From: Chlamydoabsidia padenii
Taxonomy: Eukaryota; Mucoromycota; Mucoromycetes; Mucorales; Cunninghamellaceae
DNA length: 64,000 bases
Direction of reading: 5' to 3'
Assembly: GCA_025330725.1 (NCBI GenBank)
Contig: JAIWND010000062.1
Coordinates: forward strand, 22,756-86,755
How positions within the stretch are numbered: the stretch's first letter is position 1; every line of letters starts with the position of its first letter. Below the pieces are notes generated by a model. That model had not been told where the DNA came from. It was given only the letters and a program-made list of their open reading frames with translations, and did no database searches. The translations under genes and the position numbers were made by a program. Positions 1-11,418 of this stretch are shown here, one piece after another.

Positions 1-140
1 GTGTACCCCTGATATATTAGTAAAGAGTGCAGCTGTTCCCATGCTTGATGCCTCCGATTGATGTTTCTTGATTGACTATCTCCAGTTAAGCAGGCTAGTC
101 AAGAAACACGCAAACCCAATCGTATCGTTCCTCTGATCCT
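1..140 (-). pseudogene. Short relic of a Tc1/mariner-like transposase
   Basis: Read on the minus strand, bases about 96-135 encode ERYDWV directly followed by CVFLD. The longer Tc1-like copy near 32.1 kb has the same two blocks separated by about a dozen residues, so this is the same family with a small internal deletion. A stop follows at once. Bases 1-90 could extend it with residues resembling the next part of the catalytic domain, but this is weak. No other gene is visible before the HEM12 stop at 310. Confidence 0.35.
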
Positions 141-309
141 GAATACCAAGAGACTAGGAGAAGAGCATCGGGGCTATATCAATGTTCAGCTCAAGGATAT
201 GATCTGCAATACAATCCCAATTCTCCTACTAATATCTTATTTGTCCATTCTATTCATTTCACCATTCCCTGATATCTTTACTTGCATTATTTTTGTACTA
301 GTAGAAAGA

Positions 310-1567
310 CTATTTATTCATTTCAGCAGATACTTTTTGCACGGTTTCCAAATACACTTTGAGAGCTTCGGGATCTACAGTAGGCAGAACACCGTGGCCT
401 AGATTACCAATATGGCCTTGACCACCAAATCCTTTTACCATGCGAGTAGCTGTTTCGCGAATAGCCTCTTCACCACCATACAAAACTGAAGGGTCCATAT
501 TACCTTGAAGGACTACCTTTCCTTTTGTCACTTGGCGAGCATACTCAGGATCAATGGTCCAGTCCAAAGAAACCACTTCGTAGCCGATATCTACCAAATC
601 TTCGAGGGCAAACCAAGCTCCTTTAGCAAAAATTGTCATTGGTACCTGCTCGAATCCTTCATCAGTCAATTGATCTTTCACAGAGGCCGCAATTTGTTGG
701 ATGTAAGGTAGGGAGAACAGCCTAAAATCGCGAGGAGACAATTCGCCAGCCCAACTGTCAAATACTTGGAGCATTTGTGCACCCGCACGTACTTGTCCTA
801 CTAAGAACTTTACAGCTACATCTGTAATGCGCTGCAATAAGACATGGGTTGATTCAGGGTGTTTCCATAACCAGGTCTTAGCTTTGGATAACGTCTTACT
901 GCCACCGCCTTCAATCATATAAGCCATCAAAGTCCATGGTGCCCCAATGAAACCATAAAGAGGAACTCTTCCTTCCAACTTGTGTCTTGTCAGTGTGATC
1001 GCCTTGTATACATAACCTAAAGCTTCATCCACGTTTACGTCCACTTTCAATCGTGCCATATCATCAGGTGTCACTAATGGATCAGGAAAAACCGGACCAC
1101 GGCCTTCCACCATGGTCACTTCTAATCCAAGCGCTTGGGGGATTACCAAAATATCTGAGAATATAATGGACGCGTCCAACAAACTACCATATCGATCAAT
1201 AGGCTGCAGAGTCAAAGCACAAGCTAGTTCAGGTGTGCGACAGATTTCGAAAAAGCTGTGATGCTTGCGAATAGTATGGAATTCTTTTAAAATAATAAGT
1301 TGGTAAAGTTGTAAAAAATAAAGAAATAAAGAAATAAATAAAGAAATAAAATAAACCTCTTCGTCTTTATACCTGGTAAATAGCGCCCCGCTTGTCTCAT
1401 AATCCAGATAGGGACTCGTTCAGCTTTTTCACCTGCAAATGTAGAGTAGTTGGCAGAGTTAAAATATGCAGGATGAGTAAACAAAGAAAGTTTGGCCTTT
1501 TACCTTTCGAAACTCGTAAAATAAGATCATTTTTAAGAGGTGGGAAAGAATCTGTTGAGTAAGACAT
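310..1567 (-). CDS. HEM12: Uroporphyrinogen decarboxylase
   Basis: Cytosolic haem-biosynthesis enzyme that removes four carboxyl groups from uroporphyrinogen III to give coproporphyrinogen III. Three exons (1567-1504, 1432-1373, 1283-310) join in frame to 365 residues, the usual family length. Both introns are phase 1 (71 and 89 nt). The N-terminus reads FPPLKNDLILR, and the family signature MRQAGRYLPEF is restored exactly across intron 2, which fixes that splice site. FFEICRTPELA, the Asp of FSDILVIPQALG, GAPWTLMAYMIEGGG, QVFDSWAGELSP and NLGHGVLP are all present. The first in-frame ATG is at 1567; the codon at 1582 is TTG and not a start. The gene is complete and intact. Identification is very secure. 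Confidence 0.96.
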
Positions 1568-1884
1568 TATATCGGCAAACAAAGAACTTCCTGTTGTCCC
1601 CCCCTGCTTCTCTTTTTACAAAATCGCCTTTTTAAAAAATGAATCTCCGGATTCGCAATTTCTTATTTTGTGAAGCTTTTGTAAATTGCTTCATAACCAC
1701 ATCCGGGCACCAAAACCCCATAGGACGCATAAACCATGACTTGCATTAGCTTTATGACTCTCCTTTTTAATATCTCTCTTCCCTTTTTATAAATTTTGAC
1801 TCTTTTGTCAGGTTTATTATTCCTTTTAAACAATTTTCAAATGCCCTCACTGACATATCATTGCCCACTTGTTTATGGACAAGT
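1568..1884. other. Intergenic, HEM12 promoter side / prenylcysteine oxidase 3' side
   Basis: About 320 bases between two minus-strand genes. It contains a C7 run and TTTT-rich stretches but no ORF or RNA gene that I can support. It should hold the HEM12 promoter and the 3' UTR of the next gene. Confidence 0.5.
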
Positions 1885-3806
1885 TTAATAAAGTGGTGAA
1901 TCTCCCCAGCCATCACCGAACGGAATACATTCTTGAATATAATTACCCATTAAAGAATCAATGCACAAACGATTGTAAATTAATCGCGCAATATTTTTGC
2001 CCATCAAAGTTTGAGTTTCCATCGTCTGACAGAAAAAAAAAAAAAAAAAAAAAAAAAAACAGTTAAAGAAAGAATGCTGTCAAGTCGTAACGTAGTCTTA
2101 CCGAGATTACATTTTCAAATGCGTTTGCATAAAAAACACCACCAACATCAACAGACAAAGGATCAAACCCATGTAGAATAATAGATGGCCAATCCTTTTC
2201 ATCGTTATAATCAGTTGACGGTACAGGAGATAGCTTGGGAAAAGCTTGCCAAGCTTTACGATAAATCCAGCTAGTGTTATGAAATAAAACAGCTACATCT
2301 TGATCTGACAACTCCTTTGATGAGAACATTTTAATCACGCTCTCACCATTTTTTAACGTAAGGTGTCTTGTGAATGTTGTGAAAGGAGGCTCATGATTTT
2401 TGTAATGGTCCACTTTAAGTAGAAGCAATTAGCGTTTTTTTGTTTCTGTTCCTCTTGTCATATATTCAAACATCTTCTTTACCTAATGGAATACCAGTTG
2501 TAATTATTGATGTTGGGATATTTTCACGTGTTCGGCCAAAATAACCTGGGTTTGGATAGCCCGCAATTAACGTAACATGAACGGTATGATATTCACGTAA
2601 ATGCTGCTCAGGTAGCTCCACAAAAGGCAGATCAATATCAGCCATATGCTATTGGCAGTAGTAATATAAGAAACTTTTTTTTCCCTTGTATCCTTTAAAC
2701 GTTGCTATTCTTACCAAAGGCGATGCCAAAACAACTATATCAAATAGTTCATTGTCATCTTTTTCTTCGGTACATATTTTGTATCGTTGTATCATATTGT
2801 TGTGCTCGTCAAATTCATCAACTAAACCAACAGAGACCACTTTGGTACTCAATCGTAATTTGGTACTTTTAGATCTTTCTAAAAACTCTTCAAATATGCG
2901 ATAATTGCCATCTTGAAGAGACCAAGCGCCCGACCCGGCTGACATTGATACCTTAATGGAAATGTGTCGAGTTGAGAAATTGTTTGATTTTTTAACCTTT
3001 CGTACATACCAAAGCAGCAAAGGCATGTAAATAGTCAACATCTTGACCATAATTTCCACGAGAAGCCGATTGTACCAATTCATGAACAAAGGATGTTCCG
3101 AACAAACTTGTCAAATGATCTGACGCTGTTTGATTTACCAATCCGGTCAAATTCAACTGCTGTAGTACCTGAGGTAACGTGGTAAACGCAGGATAATCAC
3201 CATCATATATAGTCAAAAATTTGTCCATAATAGTCTGCAAGTGAGATGGAAACCTGAGAGGAGCCAAGCCATACCGCCATATCATTTTCGCCGCATCCCA
3301 GTATTGGTTCCCTGACTCTTCAAACAAAAAAGATTGACCATCCCAAATACCAAGTCTGGTTTCTTCTGTCAGGGGTTTAAGTGGAAGGTTAAAGTTTTTC
3401 GACGCATTCATCAGGTTATAATTGACTGGGACGAAGATAGAGGCACCCAATTCAATATAACCCAAGGAAGGGTCGCCTTTGATAGGGATAACTGTGCTTC
3501 TTCCGCCCACCCGGTCTTCTTTTTCGTACACTGTGATGTGTAAAGGTACAGACCGACCTACTGTATTACTGAGCCAAAAGGCAGTGGATGACCCTGCTGC
3601 TCCTCCACCTATTGTTATTGCCGAAAAAGATTAATTAACATACGATATACCGAGTTGAGTAAAGTTGGGAGCGAGGATTTACCAATAATCGCCACATTTT
3701 TCATTCTAGGTCTCTCTTGAAACACAATCTGACCCGATGGAGGGATAGCATGGGCCAAGGCTAAAGTAGAAATCATTAACAGCAAAAATAAATGAAGAGT
3801 CGACAT
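1885..3806 (-). CDS. Prenylcysteine oxidase-like secreted/lysosomal flavoprotein
   Basis: FAD-dependent thioether oxidase that cleaves prenylcysteines released from degraded prenylated proteins, in the vacuole/lysosome or secretory route. Six exons (3806-3683, 3608-3010, 2951-2715, 2648-2483, 2412-2102, 2025-1885) give 525 residues. Residues 1-20 form a clear signal peptide (MSTLHLFLLLMISTLALAHA). Intron 1 splits the dinucleotide-binding motif: VAIIG joins GGAAGSS across it. YEKEDRVGGRS follows, then the prenylcysteine lyase domain through SMSAGSGAWSLQDGN to the flavin-capping C-terminus FENVISTMETQTL, itself made across the last intron. All phases agree. An A27 run lies just 5' of the last exon inside intron 5, and a T54 tract lies 34 bases upstream of the ATG. 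Family assignment is strong; substrate is inferred. Confidence 0.93.
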
Positions 3807-3835
3807 ACTGCAACATTCAAGGAGAGGGAAAGAAA

Positions 3836-3839
<4 letters not shown>

Positions 3840-3893
<54 letters not shown>
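3840..3893. repeat. Poly-T tract, 54 nt
   Basis: Uninterrupted T run on the plus strand (poly-A in the direction of the prenylcysteine oxidase gene), immediately upstream of its start codon. Length may be affected by sequencing or assembly slippage. Confidence 0.95.
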
Positions 3894-3899
<6 letters not shown>

Positions 3900-4049
3900 T
3901 AAAGGAACGTCCTGTTGTGTTACAGTGATGGTTATTTTAAATGTGCATCATGAGCAATCACGGGGCTACTTCTAGTTGGTCTTTTTTTTTTTCTGGTTGT
4001 CTTTATTTATATATCACGATATGCATTGCGATAAACCCATTCAATTATT

Positions 4050-4657
4050 TCATTTACCAAAAAGGCCCGGGAACTTGAGATTACCGTGAATACAAGTAAG
4101 TCTTTCACCTTCGGCTGTAAAAAGCTTGACGTCAATTGTATATTTTCCTCCAGGAATAAACCCAGGTATGTCTGTGTCTTTAGTTATAGTTAGCGGACCC
4201 TTTTTCAAGGGACAGCGTTGGCTGATCAGTCCGACCTCCTTACAGATGTCGAGTTTCTGCTGACTGAATTGAATAGAACCATACATAATACTGATAGTTA
4301 AATAACTACCTTTACCAACGTCTTTCTTCAAATTTCCTTTTGCCATTATACGAAGGGGCTTGCCTTTGACAGGTGGATCGGGTGTAATCTCAAATGACTC
4401 CATGCTACAAAAGATGAAAAACAAGGTAAGAAAACATTTTTAATTGAAAAAAGAAGGGAACTGGCTCTATGTATAAGATTGAGCAATTGAGGGCTTGGTT
4501 CTTACCTAATCAAGTCCTTTTCATTATCACACATGGATATTGCTTTACCGTGCTCATGATACACAGTCTCATTGAACTTTTGTAACTCTATGCTGTAATC
4601 AGCAACAACCGAGTTAACAACAGTAGCCATAATAAGGGCGAGATAGATAAACTTCAT
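4050..4657 (-). CDS. NPC2-like ML-domain phosphatidylglycerol/phosphatidylinositol transfer protein
   Basis: Small secreted or vacuolar lipid/sterol-binding protein of the ML (MD-2-related lipid recognition) family. Two exons (4657-4506 and 4404-4050) give 168 residues; the join makes ISMESFEITPDPPVKGKPL, the family's core strand. A signal peptide is visible at residues 1-19 (MKFIYLALIMATVVNSVVA). The conserved cysteines include those in SMCDNE, LDICKE, QRCPLKKG and LTCIHG, and KGSYLTISIMYG matches the beta-sandwich pattern. Complete, with no unusual features. The exact lipid ligand is not readable from the sequence. Confidence 0.9.
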
Positions 4658-5912
4658 TTTGTGTTTTTAAAAAATGAAAAACAAAACAAAAAAACAAAAA
4701 CGGGCAAGTTGTTTTTTTTATAACCTTTTTTCCAAAAAGATCTTGGATCCATATAAGCCATGAGGTATATCGGCTTCTTACTGTATTGATTCCTATTAAC
4801 AAACCGACAAAGCTCACTTTCTGGGGCCACAGTGAAGTATCGAGCGATGTATTTGAAAAAAAACTAAGCTGCTTACCCTCAGGCACTGGGTACAAATTTA
4901 AAATATAAACTGACTGCAATTGTTTCAGAACTAGTAATTATCGCTTCAGTTGAAAGAACAAAACAAAAAGTGAGCATGGACGTTGAAGACATGTCATCAT
5001 GGCTGAAGAACACTGTAACCGATTTATGATTTAACAAGATTGGCATTCGCTTAAACAAACACTTATGCCATCGAAATATCAAATCACTCGCACTTTGCTA
5101 AACCAAAGCCGGTGCAAACCACAATAATCGCTGAAATTCAGATTACTTGAACTAACGGCTTTTACTAAAGCTGGAAATAAAAAGCGATTAAAAACATATC
5201 TGGCAAACAATAGTATTATGCGTGAAAAAGATCCGTAATAATACCTATCAGCGAAGACTATCCTCCTTTTTTGGCATAGCCGGAGATTAAAACGGCTGCA
5301 TGATTTTCCCTTTTGCTCAGCAGATTGCTGAATCAACCTCTTCCGACGCTGGAACACGAATATCGTTAAATCGCCTGAAAGTAAAAACCGCCACTTTCAT
5401 GGCAATGTGCCCAAATGATGACCTTCTTCGAAGAAATCAAGTCAATTAAAATGTTTTATAGATTGATTTCAGCAGACCATTGACCTTTTTAAACTAAAAT
5501 ATCATATCATACTATTTTTTTCTCCTCTCTTCAAGTAACAGCAGAGTAAGAGATACCGTATTTCCACTGTTACTTGTCGCATTTTTTGAAATCGATGTCA
5601 CACCTGAATAAACTCGGGTGGATTAATGACCAAGATAAAGAGTGACTTTAGATTTTTGACGGGCTGTACGTACTCGAAACAGAAAAGATCTCATGAATTG
5701 TATATCTTAATACTGGGATGGATAGACTGGCGAAAATATTTTTTCCCTTTGCTCATTATGAGGGAGGTGATCAACAAGTTCTTTGTTGTTTTAATTGAAT
5801 AAAGGTTTATGATATACATGTACGTACAACAAATTAATTTTTCATATTTCAACTTCCGCTTTGCGCTGAAAATAAATTATTTGTAGGTTACGCTCTCTTT
5901 TACAAATTAATC
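4658..5912. other. Long divergent intergenic region, possible decayed coding relic
   Basis: About 1.25 kb between the divergent NPC2-like and RTF2 genes. All frames carry frequent stops. On the plus strand around 4976-5030 a short ATG-started stretch (DVEDMSSWLKNTV) looks faintly like the start of a SAM domain but stops after 17 residues, so I do not call a gene. Promoters of both flanking genes must lie here. Confidence 0.4.
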
Positions 5913-5913
5913 C

Positions 5914-5971
<58 letters not shown>
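5913..5971. repeat. (CAA)n microsatellite in the RTF2 5' UTR
   Basis: About 20 perfect CAA units that end directly at the RTF2 start codon, so the tract is most likely transcribed as the end of the 5' leader. Confidence 0.95.
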
Positions 5972-5974
<3 letters not shown>

Positions 5975-6987
5975 GGAAATGACGGTGGCTCTATTCCTAG
6001 ACGGATCGAACTAGTTAAAGAAAAACAAAAGGATGTCAAACAAAATCCGAATCTCCAAAGAGAAGCTGCCTGGTTTTATTGTGCTTTATCAAAGGTAAAA
6101 TAAGGAGGAAAAAGAGAGAAAGAAAGACGGTGTGTCTATTCTAACTTTCCCCATCCCCTTCTCTCTTTTGTAGAAAGCTTTAGAACAACCTATTGTGGCC
6201 GATAGACTTGGAAAACTATACAATCAAGATGTAGTGATTGAATATATATTGGATCCCTCGGCTTATGGTGATGGTGACAAGATCTGTCCTTATATCAACT
6301 CAACTAAGGATACCATCAAGTTGAATCTAACCACCAATCCAGCCTATACTAACTTGCAAAACGACACTTCTACTGTGGTGGGTAGTCTAGACCGTGATTT
6401 GAGAAGTCAATTTATTTGTCCCATCTCAATGAAGGAAATGAACGGTAAACATCGATTCGTGTATTTGGATTCTTGTGGTTGCACCTTTGCTGAACAAACA
6501 ATGAAGGAAGTCAACTCCACTCAATGTCTTAGCGTAAGTTGAATAAAGTCATCATGATTTCAAACAATTTATTTATTATTTTCATTTATTGTCTTAGTGT
6601 GGAAACCCTTTTGACAATACGAATATCATCACTATCAATCCTACCAACAAGGAAGAAATCGACACTATGATCAAAGCAATGGAATCCAAAAAGAAGAAAA
6701 CTTCTTCCTCATCATCGAAGAAAAGAAACAGAGAGGACGGCGAAAAGTCAAAGTCAAAGTCGAAAAAGAACAAGAAGATGGCTTTGGATCGATCCACCAA
6801 AAATAATAACATCTCTTCAACAGTAGCAGCATCGGCAGTCATGGACAAGGTGTCTAAAGAATTGGCAGAACGGCAGAAAAATAAACCAGTGTCCAATGCT
6901 ATACAAAGTTTATACACCAACAAGGATGGATCTTCTAAGGTCAAGGGCAATTATCTTACCATGGGTACCTTCAACAGATACAGTTAA
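5972..6987 (+). CDS. RTF2: Replication termination factor 2 (Rtf2)
   Basis: Nuclear Rtf2 protein, which stabilises stalled or paused replication forks. Three exons (5972-6094, 6174-6533, 6598-6987) make 290 residues. The diagnostic N-terminus MGNDGGSIPRR is present. The RING-like C2HC2-type domain lies at about residues 115-165: FICPISMKEMNGKHRFVYL, then CGCTF, then CLSCGNPF made across intron 2. The C-terminal third is Lys/Ser-rich (KKKKTSSSSSKKR), as is usual for the family, and ends in YLTMGTFNRYS. Introns are 79 and 64 nt. The ATG follows a (CAA)n leader directly. Complete gene; identification is secure. Confidence 0.95.
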
Positions 6988-7173
6988 AGTATCTTTTGTC
7001 AAACTCAGTTTTTATATGTATATAGTGTAGCCTCTTCATTTATCACAATAAAGTATTCTCTCTCTTTCTTTTTTTATTTTTATTTTTATTATTTTTATTA
7101 TTTTTTATTTTTTACCCTGCCTTCTCCCTCTTTTCTGTTCTGCTGAAACCAAACCATCGAAATTGACAAAACG
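6988..7173. other. RTF2 3' UTR and AT-rich spacer
   Basis: An AATAAA polyadenylation-like signal lies at 7047-7052, followed by TC-rich and ATTTTT-type low-complexity sequence. No gene is visible before the F-box relic at 7448. Confidence 0.6.
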
Positions 7174-7217
7174 ATCGGGTAATGTGTCACCTAAAACAAA
7201 CAGTTACATTACCCGAT
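7174..7217. repeat. 12-bp perfect inverted repeat (hairpin)
   Basis: ATCGGGTAATGT at 7174-7185 is the exact reverse complement of 7206-7217, with a 20-nt loop. It sits between RTF2 and the F-box relic. It could be a terminator-like structure or a small insertion footprint; function is unknown. Confidence 0.7.
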
Positions 7218-7447
7218 GCATAAAACAAGTTCAGAAACACATATATAGCACGTGACTGGTATATAGTTTACGTTTTGTTCATACAAAAGCGCTTCATGGA
7301 TGAAATTAGGCACAAATGTGAGGTTGTGAGATCTTACTATAAAATACATTAGTTTCAGTTTCCTTGAAGCATAAATGTTAAAAATGAACTGATAACTTCT
7401 TTTTCTTTTTCCCTTTTCTCTCTTATCAAAACTTTTTTTTTTTTTAA

Positions 7448-8366
7448 ATTGAAGAAAAGATACCATCTGAAATCTTAAAGTTGGTACTTGACTATGTGCA
7501 TCCTCGTTCACTATTTGAAGCAGAAAAAGTGAACCCTCGATGGTCTGAAACTGTCAAAAATATGGGGGCTCTTCGTCTTACATTTCCTATATTCCCATTT
7601 GGTGGTGTTAATGATCAAATGATTGCTCTGATTGACAAAAAGATAGGTTCCAAACAAGATGATCAGCAAATTCATTACATCTTGATCAATAATATATACA
7701 TGTTGCCTTCTCGGGTCTTTGATTATATTCGCCAACGTTGTCCGAATGTCATTTATTTTGATTACGAATGCGAGTACGAAGATTAGCAAAAATCAAAAAT
7801 TTTGCATCGTTTCCTTCATGGGCCTTATCGTTGGAAGTCTATTCAATACCTGCCTGCTTGCCACAGAGAATGGGGTTCCGAAAGACGGTTCGAAACGGTC
7901 AATAATCTTGTCTATCTTTACGCTCGATCAAGCTACTTTGATTGGGAACATCGTGAAAAGAAAAAAAAGATTGCACGGATTGTTGTAGTGGTGGTTTATG
8001 TAAATAAAGACTGTATGAATACTGAGTCAAAGGTGTGGGTCAAGTTTATTAGATAAAAATGAGAGAGAGAAGAAAACAGTAATACAAAAACTACTCCCTG
8101 GATATAACAACAGGACTGCAGGCAGAGAAACTGCTCTAGAAGAATTTTATCCGAGCTGAGTATTCCAACATGTAGCACAATTGTTGCTAAATGCCTGTTA
8201 GAATACGACACGGATCATCATGCCCTATCTGCCTCCCCTTGAGGAATTAGTACTGGATGCCAATGTACCATTCATCCCAAATGACGTTAGTTATATCTGA
8301 TCTCAGTGCCCTAAGCTTAAATCCCTCACAGCGCTTAACTTCTTGAAGAAATATGAATGGTCATGA
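7448..8366 (+). pseudogene. Decayed F-box/LRR-type gene
   Basis: The first part reads EEKIPSEILKLVLDYV then EAEKVNPRW, a typical F-box, and stays open to a stop near 7785. It has no in-frame start: a stop lies just upstream. In a second frame (about 7798-8054) the text continues as FLHGPYRWKSIQYLP and LYARSSYFDWEH, so at least one frameshift separates the halves. A third piece at 8221-8366 gives LPPLEELVLDANVPFIP, a leucine-rich-repeat-like stretch with an internal stop. The order F-box, spacer, LRR matches the large F-box families of early-diverging fungi. If it were intact it would recruit substrates to SCF ubiquitin ligase; here it looks dead. Confidence 0.6.
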
Positions 8367-8494
8367 AATTAAACCGATAGCTCCCCCCCACTCTTTCCAT
8401 TAGCACGTTGTAGAATCATCCTATATTTTATGAATTAATGTGTATACATATAAAAAAAAACCCTGTCTTTATTTTTATACATCAATTCCAACAA

Positions 8495-10003
8495 CTAAAA
8501 ACCAACACTAACAATGACTTCCAATAATTCACTTGTCCATTCATCCCGTAAAGTTTGCCATGCTTCATCAGTAACTAAAGTGTGCCGTTCGAGATTAACT
8601 AAAGCACCGGCCAGATGTCGTTCGGTTCGTGCACTGGCCACCAAAGTTAACCATGTTTCACGTTCCTGGATCCATGATTCAGTGACAGCCGTCCATAATA
8701 AAGCCATTTCTAGTTGGACCAATTGATAGGCAACCTGTTCAATCGTTTGAGGTTCATACCCAACCCATTCGGCTCGTCGAGCTAGCCAACGTGGTGATTT
8801 ATGTCGATTAGGAATATGATGTTCGAATAGTCTTATATGTTGAATCAAGGCTTTGGTTGTACCGAAAATTGAAGTTTCATAAGATGGTGGTGGGGCCACC
8901 GAGATCTCTGTAAGATGATGATTAATTGGTGATGAACAAGTAGGAGGTGAAGAAGTACTGGTACTCGTATCATCTAATAACTGCCTATTTGTTGTTGTCC
9001 TTTCTAAGAGTGAAGAAGAAGTTGTCAGTGGTGGAGGTGAAGAAGGTGATGATGACGATGATGATGGCGATGATGATGACGAGGATGACGATGATGATGA
9101 TGATGATGGGGAAGAGGGTAAAGAAGAAGTGATTAATGATGTCGTTGGGATTTCTTGTTGTTGTTGCTGTCGTCGTTGATAGCAATTAGATGACGGCGGA
9201 GTTGATACTACGGATGCCGATGAATTGTGAGGGTTTGGTGCCCTTCTTATAATGATATTGTTCACAAGTGATTGATGATGAGATAATGATGGTTGTGAAT
9301 TTGGTATTATAGAAGAAGAAGAAGAAGAAGAAGATGTAGAAGAGTCAGAAAATGCTGGAGGTGGGCTGACAGATCGAATTGGTTCAGTTGCGTGGTTACT
9401 GTCAATGTTATGAACAATACAAGAAGAGGACAGCTGACCTGTATGATAAGGTGACCCAACTCCTGCTTCTGCTGCTGCTATTGCTTCTGCTGTTATTGCT
9501 GCTATTTCGATATCGTCCTCTTCAGTTACAGGAGGATCAGCAATGTGTCGTTGCTGCTGTTGGTAACTATGGTAATCAGTGCCTGAGGAAGTATCATTTT
9601 CAATAATGGTGTTAACACGGCCAAGCCGATAAAGTAGCTGGTCAAATTGCTGTTCCAAATGTATAGTACGTTGGAGAATTTCAGTGGTAGCATGTTGTTG
9701 CTGAGTATCCCCAACTAGAATGGATGGTGTATGAATTTGCCAAATAGTTTCCACATCATCTTTTTGTAGTCGTACTCTTTTCGGTATCAGCTCTAACATT
9801 GTGATTGAATCTATTTCAAAGGGTATCATCTTTCCATTAGACAAAAGCGCTGTGGCCGTGGGTGCCATTGCCTCGATATCAGACAGTAAAACATATTCCT
9901 GGTCTTGAATCTGTCGGATAGGTATCAACAAGATATTGCCATTATTGATGTTTTCTATCGCTTTATACTTTGTATCTGCTGAACATCCCGCTGTGTTATC
10001 CAT
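8495..10003 (-). CDS. Unrecognised intronless 502-aa protein with Ser-rich centre
   Basis: One uninterrupted frame of 502 codons from ATG at 10003 to TAG at 8495. Residues about 15-115 are ordered-looking (YVLLSDIEAMAPTATALL, then IPKRVRLQKDDVETIW). Residues about 170-365 are low complexity, with long Ser, Pro and Gln runs (14 consecutive Ser in one place). Residues about 375-502 form a helical, Trp-rich module with repeated pattern: WTAVTESWIQERETWLTLV, LVNLERHTLV, WQTLRDEW. This pattern recalls the Trp-containing helical repeats near WHIM/DDT regions of chromatin proteins, but I cannot assign a family. Coding potential is strong because the frame stays open over high-complexity ends. No membrane segment or signal peptide. 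Confidence 0.8.
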   Translation of the reverse strand: MDNTAGCSADTKYKAIENINNGNILLIPIRQIQDQEYVLLSDIEAMAPTATALLSNGKMIPFEIDSITMLELIPKRVRLQKDDVETIWQIHTPSILVGDTQQQHATTEILQRTIHLEQQFDQLLYRLGRVNTIIENDTSSGTDYHSYQQQQRHIADPPVTEEDDIEIAAITAEAIAAAEAGVGSPYHTGQLSSSCIVHNIDSNHATEPIRSVSPPPAFSDSSTSSSSSSSSIIPNSQPSLSHHQSLVNNIIIRRAPNPHNSSASVVSTPPSSNCYQRRQQQQQEIPTTSLITSSLPSSPSSSSSSSSSSSSSPSSSSSSPSSPPPLTTSSSLLERTTTNRQLLDDTSTSTSSPPTCSSPINHHLTEISVAPPPSYETSIFGTTKALIQHIRLFEHHIPNRHKSPRWLARRAEWVGYEPQTIEQVAYQLVQLEMALLWTAVTESWIQERETWLTLVASARTERHLAGALVNLERHTLVTDEAWQTLRDEWTSELLEVIVSVGF

Positions 10004-10170
10004 TGGTGAAGAAGAAAGAAAAAGAAATCAAGAGTGGGTGGGTACTATGAAAAATCTTTTTTTTCTTGGTTAAAATTAGAGCGGAGATTGTAGTTGTACA
10101 TGGTCAACAACCTTTTATTTTTTCTCTTTTCTCTTCGCGGGTCGTGTTTTTGATACAAATGTTATAAGCT

Positions 10171-11186
10171 ATGGTGCCTCCTGAACAAAAAACAACTACT
10201 ATACAACGTAAGTGAGAATGACTTGAACGAACCATACGAAAAGCGCTGCTATTTACTTACTAGATACTATACTTTTATGAAAAAGAGACTCATTCACTCG
10301 CCTTCTTGGTAAGTTTTCAAAAAGCTGAATCGAATAGTGCCCTTTGATGTAATCTTTTGAACTCGCTCCGTGTATCTAGGATTCTGGTCACTTGAAAGAT
10401 GGTCGACTTTTTTATCGTGAAGCTAAACTTCGCCCTGAAACACATATTTATGCTGCCAAGAGTAAGAAGAAAAGAGTCAAAGAACCAGCTGGATACTGAT
10501 CAACTCTTATTTTCTGTTCTAGATATTATTGCTTTCCGTTCATATCGTCAATCAGTAGAAAGCACTATTCTTCAGCATCAATCTCAAGGAATAAGTGATA
10601 TTCCAGAAGAATACACACCGCTTATAACCATGCTAGTACAAGACAGGTATAGTAAGAAGATGATAGCAATATTAAATGATAGGCATGCCAATTTTCCTTC
10701 TTCTTACAGTGATGAAAGTCTCCCACTATTGGCCAATCGTTTAAATGAAATACTTTCTCCTTTCAATCGAAACGAACAAGGTAAGAATAGGGGAAAAAAT
10801 GAACCATGTGTACAAGGGACTAATGCTAATGCTCTCACTTGGTGGGCACACACAGTGTCAGAAGCTTATTGTGGTATTCTTGAGCGAAAAATCCGATCTG
10901 TGGCAACTCGACGAAAATATGGTCTCGATTTATCAGTGGGACATTCTATAGAAGGAACTCCATCAAATGTACCTTCTGTAAGTGTTGCTATATATATACA
11001 TATATACAGTATACTTGACCATTTTTCTACTTCCTTAGCATTTGACAATATCACGATGGGAAGCAAATGATGTCACGCAACTTCCACCAGATTATCAACA
11101 ACTACTCTTCCAGCGGCGGGAAGAAAGAAAACTGGTAAAAATCCAAAATACAAAGCGTACAAGAGAATATATTGATTGAATTTGGA

Positions 11187-11231
<45 letters not shown>

Positions 11232-11387
11232 TAGATGTCTCACCAACTTACTCAGTTATACCGCTCACTCCCTAATGACTTACAACAATATATCCTGTCC
11301 ACTAAACATCGGAAATCAAATGCATCCTATGAAGAGAAAATCAAATCTGTGGAAGAACTAGCAATGGAAACCGAACAAAAACGGATC

Positions 11388-11418
<31 letters not shown>

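Noticed and set aside
1869..2066. Plus-strand ORF ending in poly-Lys
   Set aside because: Antisense to the last exon of the prenylcysteine oxidase gene, extended only by the A27 run.
5079..5357. 92-codon minus-strand frame between NPC2-like and RTF2
   Set aside because: No recognisable domain, no matching splice sites, composition like random AT-rich sequence.
5842..6039. Open frame with poly-Val translation on the minus strand
   Set aside because: It is the (CAA)n microsatellite read backwards and overlaps the RTF2 start; no real protein.
9379..9606. Poly-Leu open frame on the plus strand
   Set aside because: Shadow of the Gln/Ala repeats of the 502-aa protein on the other strand.
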